This document shows, in pieces, positions 43,760 to 52,342 of a DNA stretch of 64,000 nucleotides. The notes under the pieces are model-generated. The model saw only the letters and a list, made by a program, of their open reading frames with translations. It was not told the origin of the DNA and did no database searches. The position numbers and the translations under genes are program-made. The DNA is from Devosia sp. (GTDB lineage Bacteria > Pseudomonadota > Alphaproteobacteria > Rhizobiales > Devosiaceae). The first letter of the stretch is position 1. Each line of letters begins with the position of its first letter. The stretch is from contig NZ_JACZKG010000063.1 of assembly GCF_014860165.1 (NCBI RefSeq), positions 1 through 64,000 of the forward strand, read 5' to 3'.

Positions 43760-44472
43760 TCGACCGCACCATGCTCAAGGAGCACCTCGCTCTTGAGCGC
43801 CGCTCCATTACCGAGATCGCCACGGGCCTCAGTGCAGCGGCGGTGGTGGGGTCAACGCTCTACAACCTCGGCTTCTTCGCGCCGATCGAGTGGAGCCTTG
43901 TCTCGCTCCTGACGGTCCAGGACCTGCTGGTGGGGGCGGGCGTCGCCGCCGTGCCCATGGCCGCGGCAGCATGGGTTGCGATGATGATCGGGCGCCTGAT
44001 CCAGTCGGCACCGCAACGCAAAATACTTGCGATCGGCATTGGCCTGCCGATCCTCCTGCTGGGGGGCGCCGGCTTCTACACGTTCCTCAGCGGCCCCTTG
44101 CAGTGGACCTTGGGTCATCTGGCCTGCGGCTACCTGATACTCGGTGTGCTTGCCGCAGGGGCAAACGTGTTGATGAAGTCCCGGCACATGCCGCTCGCCT
44201 GGCTCGTGTTCTCGCTGATCTACATTCCGACCGCTGCCGGCATGTCGGACAGCATAGCCGCCTCTGCCCCCGGCCGTCCGATATCCCAGATCGAGACTGA
44301 CAGGGGAGTGCTGAGCGGCAGTGTTGTCAGGGTGACTTCTGCCTACCTGCTCATCGCGCAGGACAACACCATCATCACGATGCCGATGAACAAGGTCCGC
44401 GAAGTGCGACGGCTCTATGTCCAGTCTCCCGAGGCAGACTTCCTCACCGGGAGCGTGGGCCCAGAGCTTTAG
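43756..44472 (+). CDS. Hypothetical multi-span membrane protein
   Basis: 238 residues. Four or five membrane segments are visible (near residues 22-45, 55-80, 90-112, 118-140 and 147-165). A soluble C-terminal domain of about 65 residues follows, in which GVLSGSVVRVTSAYLLIAQD and IITMPMNKVREVRRLYV suggest a small beta domain. Not recognised. It is translationally coupled to the peroxidase gene. Confidence 0.7.
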   Translation: MIDRTMLKEHLALERRSITEIATGLSAAAVVGSTLYNLGFFAPIEWSLVSLLTVQDLLVGAGVAAVPMAAAAWVAMMIGRLIQSAPQRKILAIGIGLPILLLGGAGFYTFLSGPLQWTLGHLACGYLILGVLAAGANVLMKSRHMPLAWLVFSLIYIPTAAGMSDSIAASAPGRPISQIETDRGVLSGSVVRVTSAYLLIAQDNTIITMPMNKVREVRRLYVQSPEADFLTGSVGPEL

Positions 44473-44561
44473 GCTCGTCGCGTCAACGGTAGCCCCTGCG
44501 TTCAATCTTGTCCTGCCGAAGCCGCCCTAGTCTCTCGTTGTCGATTGGGAAGGAACCGAAA

Positions 44562-45614
44562 ATGAACGTAACCACGGCAGAGAGACCATTCCGGGTGGCT
44601 GTGCCCCCAACCAGCGACGCAGCGAAGCCAGCCTCCGCAAAGGGTCCCCGTTTTCTGCGCACCCTGATCCGCGCGACGGTCAGCACCGTCGCATTGATCA
44701 CCCTGGTTGCGGCTGTCGGAGCCACCTACGAAACGATTGCCGGCGCCTCAGATCCTGCGACCTATCCGGCGGCGGGGCGCCTCGTGGATGTCGGGGGCTA
44801 TCGCATGCACCTCGATTGCCGCGGCATGGGATCGCCCACAGTGGTGATGGATGCCGGCCTGGGAGGATCATCTCTCGACTGGATCCTTGTGCAGGAGGAC
44901 CTGACACGGACAGCCCGGGTCTGCACCTACGATCGTGCCGGCATGGGCCGGAGCGAGGTCAGCCCCAGGCCGCGAACCCCAGAACATATCGCGGATGAAT
45001 TGCATTTGCTCCTGACCAATGCGGGCCTCTCGGGCCCCTATGTCCTCGTCGCTCATTCGCTGGCCGGCAAGACTGTCCGGATGTTTGCATCAGCCCATCC
45101 TGACGAAGTGGCGGGCATGGTCCTGGTAGACACGCGAAGCGAACTGGTCGACGCCCAGATCCCGAAGGCCGAGGCCGAAGCGTTCGATGTCGCGTTGCGA
45201 CTTCAGGGCGTCCTCTATTCGGTCGCCCGTCGTTTCGGTGTGGCGCGAGCCTTTGGCTCCGACCTTGCCGGCGTACCACGCCTCTCGCCGGCCACCGCCA
45301 CGGAAATGGTGCTCCTGATGACCCAGGCCGATGCCATCGACGAAACTACCAGAGAGGGACAAGCGCGGGCTGCCGACGACGCAACACTGGCCAAGGCCAC
45401 GCTCGGCGCGATGCCCCTCTTGGTGATCGCTTCGGCGGTGAGCATGGCCGAAATCCCGAACTGGCCGATGGCACAGCGGCGGCTTGCTGCACTGAGCACG
45501 CAGGGTACCCTCGTAATTGCTGAACATGCCGGACACGCCGTTCAGCTTGAAGACCCTGGCATCGTGATTGACGGCGTCGAACAGGTGCTGGCCAGGGTCA
45601 GAAGCGAACTCTAG
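44562..45614 (+). CDS. Alpha/beta-hydrolase with N-terminal membrane anchor
   Basis: 350 residues from the ATG at 44562, with AAGGA upstream. A hydrophobic helix near residues 45-65 anchors it. The hydrolase domain has the oxyanion region VMDAGLGGSSLDW, a nucleophile in VAHSLAGKTVRM (Ser in H-S-L-A rather than G-x-S-x-G), acid LVDTRSE, and His in IAEHAGHAVQLE. Substrate unknown; lipolytic or peroxidase-like activity is possible. It is separated by 89 bp from the membrane protein gene. Confidence 0.82.
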   Translation: MNVTTAERPFRVAVPPTSDAAKPASAKGPRFLRTLIRATVSTVALITLVAAVGATYETIAGASDPATYPAAGRLVDVGGYRMHLDCRGMGSPTVVMDAGLGGSSLDWILVQEDLTRTARVCTYDRAGMGRSEVSPRPRTPEHIADELHLLLTNAGLSGPYVLVAHSLAGKTVRMFASAHPDEVAGMVLVDTRSELVDAQIPKAEAEAFDVALRLQGVLYSVARRFGVARAFGSDLAGVPRLSPATATEMVLLMTQADAIDETTREGQARAADDATLAKATLGAMPLLVIASAVSMAEIPNWPMAQRRLAALSTQGTLVIAEHAGHAVQLEDPGIVIDGVEQVLARVRSEL

Positions 45615-45751
45615 AGCGCGGGGCGCGGCCAGCGCGTTTGTTGCGCCCCCCAACTCCCAACAATTCCGAAAATCGTCCCCGCAGCTCGCGCCTGCGCCAC
45701 GGACACACACGTCCTCACCCCGGCACATACTCAATTCCAAGGAGAGAATGA

Positions 45752-46807
45752 ATGAAAGCCATGACCTATCGCCAGTATGGCGGCCCCGATGTCGTGACTC
45801 TTGCCGAAGTCGCGAAACCTTCGCCAAAACCCAATGAGGTCCTGATCCGCATCCTCGCGACCACGGTTACATCGGGCGACTACCGGGCCCGCAGCCTCGA
45901 TTTGCCTGCCGGGTTTGGCCTGATTGGCCGGCTCGTCTTCGGCATCGCCGGGCCGCGGCAGCCCATCCTGGGGACGGAGTTGGCCGGGATCGTCGAGGCG
46001 GTCGGCTCCGACGTGGTGAACTTCAATCCAGGGGACGAGGTCATAGCCTTCCCCGGTGGTGCGTATGGCAGCCATGCCGAGTACCGCACCATGCCGGAGG
46101 CTGGCACGATTGCTCACAAGCCGGCCAACCTGTCCTTCGAAGAGGCCGCCTCGCTCTCCTTCGGCAGCATGACTGCCCTTCCATTCTTGCGCGATAAGGC
46201 GCGGATCAAGGCGGGCGAGAGCGTTCTCGTCGTTGGCGCCTCCGGCGCCGTGGGCACCGCCGCAGTGCAGATCGCAAGGCACTTTGGCGCCGAAGTCACC
46301 GGTGTCACGAGCACCCCAAATGTGGGGCTAGTGGCCTCTCTGGGTGCGCATCGAGTTATCGACTACACCAAGACCGACTTCGCGACGACCGGGGAGACCT
46401 GGGATATCATCATCGACACAACCGGGACTGTGCCTTTCGTGCGCTGTGACCGGTCGCTAAAGGCCGGTGGGCGCCTCGTCGCGATCCAGGCCTCGTTCGG
46501 ACAGACGCTTGGCATCGGCAAGCCATCCAAAGTGAGCGGTAAAGAGGTCATTGCCGGTTATGTGCCCGCTAGGCCCGAAGATATTCGCTACATCGCAAAG
46601 CTGGCGTCGCAAGGCGTCCTCAAGCCGGTGGTTGATCGCATCTATCCCCTCGAGCAGGCAGCCAAGGCTCACGCCTATGTCGACACTGGTCGCAAGCGGG
46701 GCAGCGTCGTCCTTACGGTAGCCGCCAGCCTCGACGAAATCCGGTCCAACCGGGTAGGTGCGGCTTTGGCAGTCGGACACCCTGGCTCGACGTTGGCGCG
46801 CACATAG
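45752..46807 (+). CDS. Zinc-free MDR-family NADPH:quinone-type oxidoreductase
   Basis: 351 residues. The N-terminal GroES-like domain (MKAMTYRQYGGPDVVTLAEV, PILGTELAGIVEAVG) lacks the catalytic-zinc cysteine and histidine pattern. The Rossmann domain has VLVVGASGAVGTAAVQIARH, in which AxxGxxG binds NAD(P)H. It probably reduces quinones, enones or similar. The last 20 residues after LTVAAS extend past the usual end. It follows the hydrolase by 137 bp; a ribosome site AAGGAG precedes the start. Confidence 0.87.
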   Translation: MKAMTYRQYGGPDVVTLAEVAKPSPKPNEVLIRILATTVTSGDYRARSLDLPAGFGLIGRLVFGIAGPRQPILGTELAGIVEAVGSDVVNFNPGDEVIAFPGGAYGSHAEYRTMPEAGTIAHKPANLSFEEAASLSFGSMTALPFLRDKARIKAGESVLVVGASGAVGTAAVQIARHFGAEVTGVTSTPNVGLVASLGAHRVIDYTKTDFATTGETWDIIIDTTGTVPFVRCDRSLKAGGRLVAIQASFGQTLGIGKPSKVSGKEVIAGYVPARPEDIRYIAKLASQGVLKPVVDRIYPLEQAAKAHAYVDTGRKRGSVVLTVAASLDEIRSNRVGAALAVGHPGSTLART

Positions 46808-46834
46808 CCCCATTCAGGCTGGAGGAATACGTCG

Positions 46835-47606
46835 ATGCACTGCGACGCCATCATTGTTGGCGGAAGCTTTGCCGGTTTGGCTGCGGCAATCTACCTGGGG
46901 CGGGCGCGGAGGTCCGTTTGCGTTATCGACACGCGGCAACCGCGCAACCGATTTGCCAAGGAGTCCCATGGCTTTTTGCTCAGGATGGCAGTGATCCCAG
47001 AGCCATTCTGGACACCATGCGCCGGCAGATATCGGAGTATCCAAATGTGCACTTCTTCGACGCCGCCGCCGTCGACGCCAGGAAGGATAACGGTGACATC
47101 AAGGTCGTGCTTGCCAACGGCTCGATCGTCGCCGGTTCGCGTCTGCACCTGGCACTCGGTGTATCCGATATTCTGCCAGACATTTCTGGCCTGTCGGTGC
47201 GGTGGGGCAAATCGGTGCTCCATTGCCCCTATTGCCACGGATATGAAGTGAGTGGGCAGCGCCTGGGTGTCTTGAACGTTTCGACGATGTCGCTGCAGCA
47301 GGCGCTGCTCGTTTCCGATTGGGGCCGACCACCTTCTACACGAATGGCTGCGATCTGGATGGGCCCGGCCTTGAACAGCTGCAGCGACGCAATGGCGAAA
47401 TCGAACGGGAACCGGTGGCAGGGCTAGTGGGCGAACCCTCACATGCTTTCCGCCGTTCAATTCACGGGCGGCCGCCTCAGCCCCCTGGGAGCCTTGTTCA
47501 TCAGCCCCCGGGTTGCTCTCAACAGCAAGATCGCCGAGCAGATCGGCTGCGAAATTCAGAACGGCCTCAGTGGGCAATTCATCGCGGTGGATGGCAGCAT
47601 GATGAC
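46835..47606 (+). pseudogene. Frameshifted NAD(P)/FAD-dependent (TrxB-like) oxidoreductase
   Basis: Pieces of one flavoprotein lie in shifting frames. 46835-46980 encodes HCDAIIVGGSFAGLAAAIYL with FAD-binding GxGxxG-like sequence. About 46978-47325 encodes AQDGSDPRAILDTMRRQI and the redox motif HCPYCHGYE. About 47325-47430 encodes TTFYTNGCDLDG. 47440-47606 encodes SAVQFTGGRLSPLGALFISP and GQFIAVDGSMMTT. The first shift is at a T5 run near 46973. The C-terminal TSVPGxxAAGD segment is missing. It was probably a thioredoxin-reductase-like enzyme. Confidence 0.8.
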
Positions 47607-47611
47607 GACTG

Positions 47612-47671
47612 TTTCTGATCGAGAACGAACCGGGCATCGGCTATCGGCTGCAGACGCCAGACGCGGAGTAG
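47612..47671 (+). pseudogene. C-terminal scar of a KdpE-like response regulator
   Basis: In one frame this reads FLIENEPGIGYRLQTPDAE and stop. The EPGxGYRL sequence is the usual C-terminal hairpin of OmpR-type regulators, especially KdpE. Nothing upstream encodes the rest, since the sequence joins directly to the flavoprotein pseudogene. This marks a deletion junction near 47607-47612. Confidence 0.5.
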
Positions 47672-47691
47672 TGACCGACTGTGGCGCTGAG

Positions 47692-48945
47692 CTATGCTTT
47701 CAGTGTCCGCAGGCGCGGCATCCAGAACCACAGGACGATGGCGAAGACCACCACCACGGAAGCCATCATGCCCATGGCAAGGCGCGGGCCGAGCGGGACG
47801 GAGAGCAGCGCCATGGCTGCCGTCCCCAGGGGCATCAGCCCGCGGGTCATGAACAGCGAGGACAGGACGCGCCCGCGATAGGCGTCGTCCACCGCCAGCT
47901 GCAGGATGGTGTTGTTGGAGGAATTATAGGCAATGTGCATTGCCCCGGCGGCAAAGAGCACCGGAATGGCCCAATAGATGCTGGGCGCCGCCGAGAAGAG
48001 GATCAGGGCGAGGCCGAACCCGCCCATGAAGACCAGCATGGTGGAGCCGCGCCGCACATCGCGCTGGAGCCGGCTGGCCAGCAAGCCGCCATAGATCGAG
48101 CCGGCTGCAGCAAGCGCCGTCATCAGGCCGAGGCCGCTGGCCCCCGCATCGAAGACCTGCGCGGAAAACACGGCAAGGAACTGGATATAGGGCTGGCAGA
48201 AGAAGGTGGGCACCAGGGCCACAGCCACCAGCATCAGCAGCACGGGCTCGCTCTTCATATAGGTGAAGCCGCCGACCAGGCTTGCCAGCAGCGACTCCGC
48301 CTTGCGCTCGACCTTCTGGTCGGGCAGGTCCAACTGCAACAGCATGACCATGACGGCGGTGAAGCTGAGCGCGTTGGCGATGAAGCAGGCGGTGATGCCC
48401 AGGGTCGAGATGATCGCCGCGGAGGCCAGCGGACCGATGATCTTGGCCATGTTGATGGTGATCGAATTGATCGATACCGCACTGGCCATCGCCTCGCGCG
48501 GCACCAGTTGATAGACCAGCGAATGACGCGCCGGAAGGTTGAAGGCGACGATCAGGCCGCGACAGGTGGCCAGCGCCATGATCAGCCAGATAGAAGCGTC
48601 AAAGAAGGCCACGGTGCAGGCCAGCCCGATGGCCACGGTCATCGCCAGAAGCTGGGTGCAGATCAGCATGGTGCGCCGATTGACCCGATCCGCAATGACC
48701 CCGCCGAACAGGGCGAACAGCATGATGGGCAGGCCACGTCCCAGATTGACCAGCCCCAGCATGACGGGGTCGTTGGTGGTGGAGATCACCAGCCAGCTGA
48801 GGGCGATCTGATCCAGCCAGTCGCCGATGAAGGAAATGGCATTGCCATACCAGAACAGTCGGTAGTTTCGGTAGCGGAGTGCAGTGAAGGTACCTGGCCT
48901 TGAGGTCTGGTCAGGGGTGTCGACGGCGTCGGCTGATATCGTCAT
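47692..48945 (-). CDS. MFS transporter, EntS-like (MFS_3)
   Basis: 417 residues from the ATG at 48945 (MTISADAVDTPDQ). The start FTALRYRNYRLFWYGNAISF is the hallmark of the EntS/MFS_3 group; the later GVIADRVNRRTMLI is the MFS loop-2/3 signature. About 12 hydrophobic spans. EntS-like members export siderophores or small molecules. It is the last gene of the minus-strand operon, separated from the preceding fusion gene by 79 bp with a perfect hairpin. Confidence 0.88.
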   Translation of the reverse strand: MTISADAVDTPDQTSRPGTFTALRYRNYRLFWYGNAISFIGDWLDQIALSWLVISTTNDPVMLGLVNLGRGLPIMLFALFGGVIADRVNRRTMLICTQLLAMTVAIGLACTVAFFDASIWLIMALATCRGLIVAFNLPARHSLVYQLVPREAMASAVSINSITINMAKIIGPLASAAIISTLGITACFIANALSFTAVMVMLLQLDLPDQKVERKAESLLASLVGGFTYMKSEPVLLMLVAVALVPTFFCQPYIQFLAVFSAQVFDAGASGLGLMTALAAAGSIYGGLLASRLQRDVRRGSTMLVFMGGFGLALILFSAAPSIYWAIPVLFAAGAMHIAYNSSNNTILQLAVDDAYRGRVLSSLFMTRGLMPLGTAAMALLSVPLGPRLAMGMMASVVVVFAIVLWFWMPRLRTLKA

Positions 48946-48985
48946 CTGGTCTCTATGTCGAACGTCCGTCCATTGGGGTGTCCGA

Positions 48986-49016
48986 GCTCCGCGCCGCCGT
49001 CGCGGCGGCGCGGAGC
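48986..49016 (-). other. Intercistronic 13-bp-stem hairpin
   Basis: GCTCCGCGCCGCC and GGCGGCGCGGAGC are perfect complements with a 5-base loop. No T-run follows on the minus strand, so it is more likely an attenuator or a stabiliser of the upstream mRNA than a strong terminator. Confidence 0.65.
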
Positions 49017-49024
49017 CGGAGTTT

Positions 49025-51073
49025 TCACTCGGCGGCGGCGACCCGCTCCATGCCAGCGCCGGAGGGCAAGTCATACATGCCCTGGCTAAGGCCGTTGAGG
49101 TGCTCGATCACCTCGCCGGATGGCAGGACATTGGCGTATTTGGCATGCATGTCACAGAGGTTGATGGCGTGGTTGGCCTGGGCACGGTCAAAGCAGCCGT
49201 CCTCGACCACCGTAACGCGGTAGTTCAGCGAGAAGGCGTCGAGCACCGTCGCCCGGACGCAGCCCGATGTGGTGGTGCCGGTGACGATGACGCTGTCGCA
49301 ACCGAGCAGCTGCAGATAGGAAACCAGCGGCGTCCCGGCAAAGCCCGAGGGCTTCTGCTTGCGGATGACAAGGTCGCGGGGGCCGGGCGCGATTTCGGCC
49401 ACGATCTCGTTGCCGTCCTGGCCATCGCTGGTCAGCAGCGGCGCCGACGCGAATGCCTCTTCCTTGCGGCGTGAGCTCTTCCACGCCCAGGAGCCGGCGT
49501 CCCACTTGTCCGGGCGTTGCGTGCCGGTGGTGTAGATGATCGGGATACCCTTGCCACGGCAGGTATCGATGAGCTTTTCCAGCACCGGCATCGCCTCCCA
49601 GGCATATTCGCCGCAGGAGGTGCGCCACTTCTTGATGCTTTCCAGGATTGGCGTCGGCTTCTCGTCGCAGAAGGCATAGTTGACGTCGATGATCAGCAGG
49701 GCGGGACGCTTGCCCCATTCGGCCAGCGAGCCGAAGCCGGAGGATGCGAACACTGCTTTGTCTTCTTCGCTCAGATACTTGTCCCAGATGCGGTCCGTCA
49801 TGGTCAAAAGTCTCCTAGGTTCGAGTGGGAGGGGATGCTCGTGAGGTCTGGTGATCAGCAGGCGCCGGCCGCCGAGCATGAAGACGGCGCCGAAGGCAAC
49901 GAGAAGCATGGCGTTGAGGAAAAGGCCGCCGTCGTAGCCGATATGGCCGACATCGACGATCGCGCCGATGGCCAGCGGGCCCACGAGGTAGCCGAAGTCG
50001 CCGGCAAAGCGCAGCAGGCCCATGGCGAGGCCCTGCTGCCGGGCCGGAACCACATCGACCGCATAGGCGCCGATGGCCGGACCGCCTATGCCGGTGGCGA
50101 GCCCAATCGCGATCATTCCGGCAAAGAGCATTGCGGGGCTGTCAGCCATGGCGATGCCGGCCAGCGCAGTCGCCGTGGCAAGCAGTGAGAACGTGATGAT
50201 GGCCGCGCGCGGCAGTCGGTCGACGATATAGGCCGCGATCGGCAGGGCGAGGAGATTGGCAACCGCCGACAGCGACATGGCCAGACCCAGTTGGTCGGGC
50301 CCGATGGCGTAGCGCTGGTCGGCCAGCAGCGGGATCATCTGCCACTGCCCGGCGGTACGGGTGAGGAAGAAGCCGAAATTGGCCAGCATGACGCAGAGGA
50401 ACGGCAGGATCAGCAGGAGGCCGAGCAGGCCGCGAGATCCCGGCTGCTGCCGCTCTTCGAGGTGCGACCTGGTATCCTTGAACAGGACCAGCGGCAGCAG
50501 CCCGGTCACCAGCCCAATGACCGCAGCGACATAGAAGGGCCCCGAGAGCCCGAACAGGTTGGCCGCCAGGCCGCCGACGCTTGGGCCAAAGGCGCCACCA
50601 ACCAGTGTCGCGCCCTGGAACATCGACATGACTTTGCCGCGGGTGCGGCGGTCGCTCTTTTGGGCCAGGTAGATCATGGCGGCTGTCATGAAGAGGCCCG
50701 ATCCAACGCCCTGCATCACCCGCCCGCCCAGGAGCATCGCGTAATTGGGCGCGACGGCGCCCAGGATGGCGCCCACCGAACACAGCAGCAGTCCGAACCC
50801 CAGCAGCGGACGCGTGCCAAGGCGCGAGGCGAAGTGCCCCGCGGGCAGGTCCGCCGCCAGCCGGCCGGCCGCAAAGACCGTAATCATCAGCCCGATCTGC
50901 CAGTCGGGAACGGCGAAGCTCTGCGCATAGATGGCCATGACCGGCGTCAGCATGCCGAACAGCATCATGTGACCGGCGACCCCGACCAGCGTGATCGGCA
51001 GGTAGGGCATCGCCTTCAGGGTTTCACGCCAGCTTGCAGGATTTACCGGCAGCTCGCCAAACAGCGCGTTCAT
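49025..51073 (-). CDS. MFS transporter fused in frame to an isochorismatase-like amidase
   Basis: 682 residues in one frame. Residues 1-410 are an MFS transporter (ITVFAAGRLAADLPAGHFAS, GRVMQGVGSGLFMTAAM). From Met425 (ATG at 49801) a cysteine hydrolase of the N-carbamoylsarcosine-amidase type follows, with catalytic Asp39, Lys150 and Cys181 counted from that Met (LLIIDVNYAF, RKQKPSGF, TTTSGCVRA). The linker DNA contains AGGAG about 10 bases before this internal ATG, as if two genes once existed and the MFS stop was lost. Separate initiation of the enzyme is therefore possible. A paralogous hydrolase begins the operon. Confidence 0.85.
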   Translation of the reverse strand: MNALFGELPVNPASWRETLKAMPYLPITLVGVAGHMMLFGMLTPVMAIYAQSFAVPDWQIGLMITVFAAGRLAADLPAGHFASRLGTRPLLGFGLLLCSVGAILGAVAPNYAMLLGGRVMQGVGSGLFMTAAMIYLAQKSDRRTRGKVMSMFQGATLVGGAFGPSVGGLAANLFGLSGPFYVAAVIGLVTGLLPLVLFKDTRSHLEERQQPGSRGLLGLLLILPFLCVMLANFGFFLTRTAGQWQMIPLLADQRYAIGPDQLGLAMSLSAVANLLALPIAAYIVDRLPRAAIITFSLLATATALAGIAMADSPAMLFAGMIAIGLATGIGGPAIGAYAVDVVPARQQGLAMGLLRFAGDFGYLVGPLAIGAIVDVGHIGYDGGLFLNAMLLVAFGAVFMLGGRRLLITRPHEHPLPLEPRRLLTMTDRIWDKYLSEEDKAVFASSGFGSLAEWGKRPALLIIDVNYAFCDEKPTPILESIKKWRTSCGEYAWEAMPVLEKLIDTCRGKGIPIIYTTGTQRPDKWDAGSWAWKSSRRKEEAFASAPLLTSDGQDGNEIVAEIAPGPRDLVIRKQKPSGFAGTPLVSYLQLLGCDSVIVTGTTTSGCVRATVLDAFSLNYRVTVVEDGCFDRAQANHAINLCDMHAKYANVLPSGEVIEHLNGLSQGMYDLPSGAGMERVAAAE

Positions 51074-51076
51074 GCC

Positions 51077-52342
51077 CTACTCCGCCGGCTCGCTAGATTT
51101 CTCCGGGACTTTGAGCGGGCCACGACGCACGGTGAAGGCCGAAAAGCCGAGCACGGTCGCCACCAGCACGGCGCCCCCGCTATAGAAGGCCGCCGTGAGG
51201 CCGAACAACTGTCCCAGTATGCCGAACATGGCCGGGCTCAACACCTGGGAGAAGCGATTGACCAGCAAGCGCAGGCCCATGAGCTTGCCGCGCTCGCTCT
51301 CGCCCACCGCATCGACCATGATCATGATGCTGACCGGGAGATTGACGCCGACCGCGCCGCCAATGATGGACACGAGCAGCAGCATGGTCACGGGATGAAC
51401 CACCGCCAGCGGCGTCAGCACGACGCCCACCGCCGCGATGGTTCCGGCCGAGAGCAGGATAAGTTCGAGCGAATGACGCTTCATCAGCCCGTTAAGGGCG
51501 AAGCGCGCCAGCATGCCGGCGAGGCTATTGACCGAGATGGTGAGCGAGATGAGAAAGGTGGCAAAGCCATTCTGTGCCAGGTAGAGCGGCAGGAAGCTCA
51601 TGTAGAGCGACTGGATGTACATGACTAGGAACGTGGCGGTCAGCCCGAACTGCACCGGGCGTGATCCGGCGAGACCAATACCGCGCTTGTAGCTGGAGAC
51701 GATGCCTGAAGGGCTGAAGGCGTCGCGGACGCGGATGTGGCTGGCGTCGGGATGCGGATAGCGCGTGCTGAGCCAGAACAGGACCAGCATGAACAGCACG
51801 CAGGCGACAAGGGACGCCACGAAGGCGGCGCGGTAGCCGTCATTGGGCACGGCGAAGGCCGAGGCGATGAGCCCTCCGATGACCGGCCCCAGCATGCCGC
51901 CACCCGACATCCACATTGAATACTGCTTGATTGCGTCGTTGCGCCGTTCCCGATTGCCCTGCGCCACCAGGACCTGGAAGGACGAAGCCATGATGATGAC
52001 AGAGGCGCCAATCAGCACCTGCGACAGCGCCAGGAGCGGTATGCCGGTGGCGAAGACCGTGCAGACCAACGAGGCCAGCAGGAACCAGGACCCGTATTTC
52101 AGCATCTTCATCGGCCCGATCGAGTCGATGAGTTGCCCACAGGGCATGGCGATGACGATCGGCAGCAGGGCCTTGAGCGTCACCATCAGCCCCACCGCGA
52201 AGGTGGATGCCCCCAGTTCCGTGGCGTAGAGCGCGAAGAACGGGTTGGCGAGTCCCTGGATGGTGAAGAACACACCGCCGCCGACGACGCCAAACCGGGC
52301 AAAGCGCCGGGTGGCGTCATCAGACGCAATATCAGTGGGCAT
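51077..52342 (-). CDS. MFS transporter
   Basis: 421 residues from the ATG at 52342 ([13 protein letters not shown]); its start overlaps the end of the ABC ATPase gene by 11 bases. About 12 spans with the first beginning near residue 18 (FGVVGGGVFFTIQGLANPFF) and a loop signature PCGQLIDSIGPMKML. C-terminal tail basic then acidic. Substrate unknown. It sits 3 bp upstream of the fusion gene, so it is translated with it. Confidence 0.87.
   Translation of the reverse strand: MPTDIASDDATRRFARFGVVGGGVFFTIQGLANPFFALYATELGASTFAVGLMVTLKALLPIVIAMPCGQLIDSIGPMKMLKYGSWFLLASLVCTVFATGIPLLALSQVLIGASVIIMASSFQVLVAQGNRERRNDAIKQYSMWMSGGGMLGPVIGGLIASAFAVPNDGYRAAFVASLVACVLFMLVLFWLSTRYPHPDASHIRVRDAFSPSGIVSSYKRGIGLAGSRPVQFGLTATFLVMYIQSLYMSFLPLYLAQNGFATFLISLTISVNSLAGMLARFALNGLMKRHSLELILLSAGTIAAVGVVLTPLAVVHPVTMLLLVSIIGGAVGVNLPVSIMIMVDAVGESERGKLMGLRLLVNRFSQVLSPAMFGILGQLFGLTAAFYSGGAVLVATVLGFSAFTVRRGPLKVPEKSSEPAE

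Noticed and set aside
47443-48903. 486-codon plus-strand frame
   Set aside because: Its first part is the last piece of the flavoprotein pseudogene; the remainder is antisense to the MFS gene.
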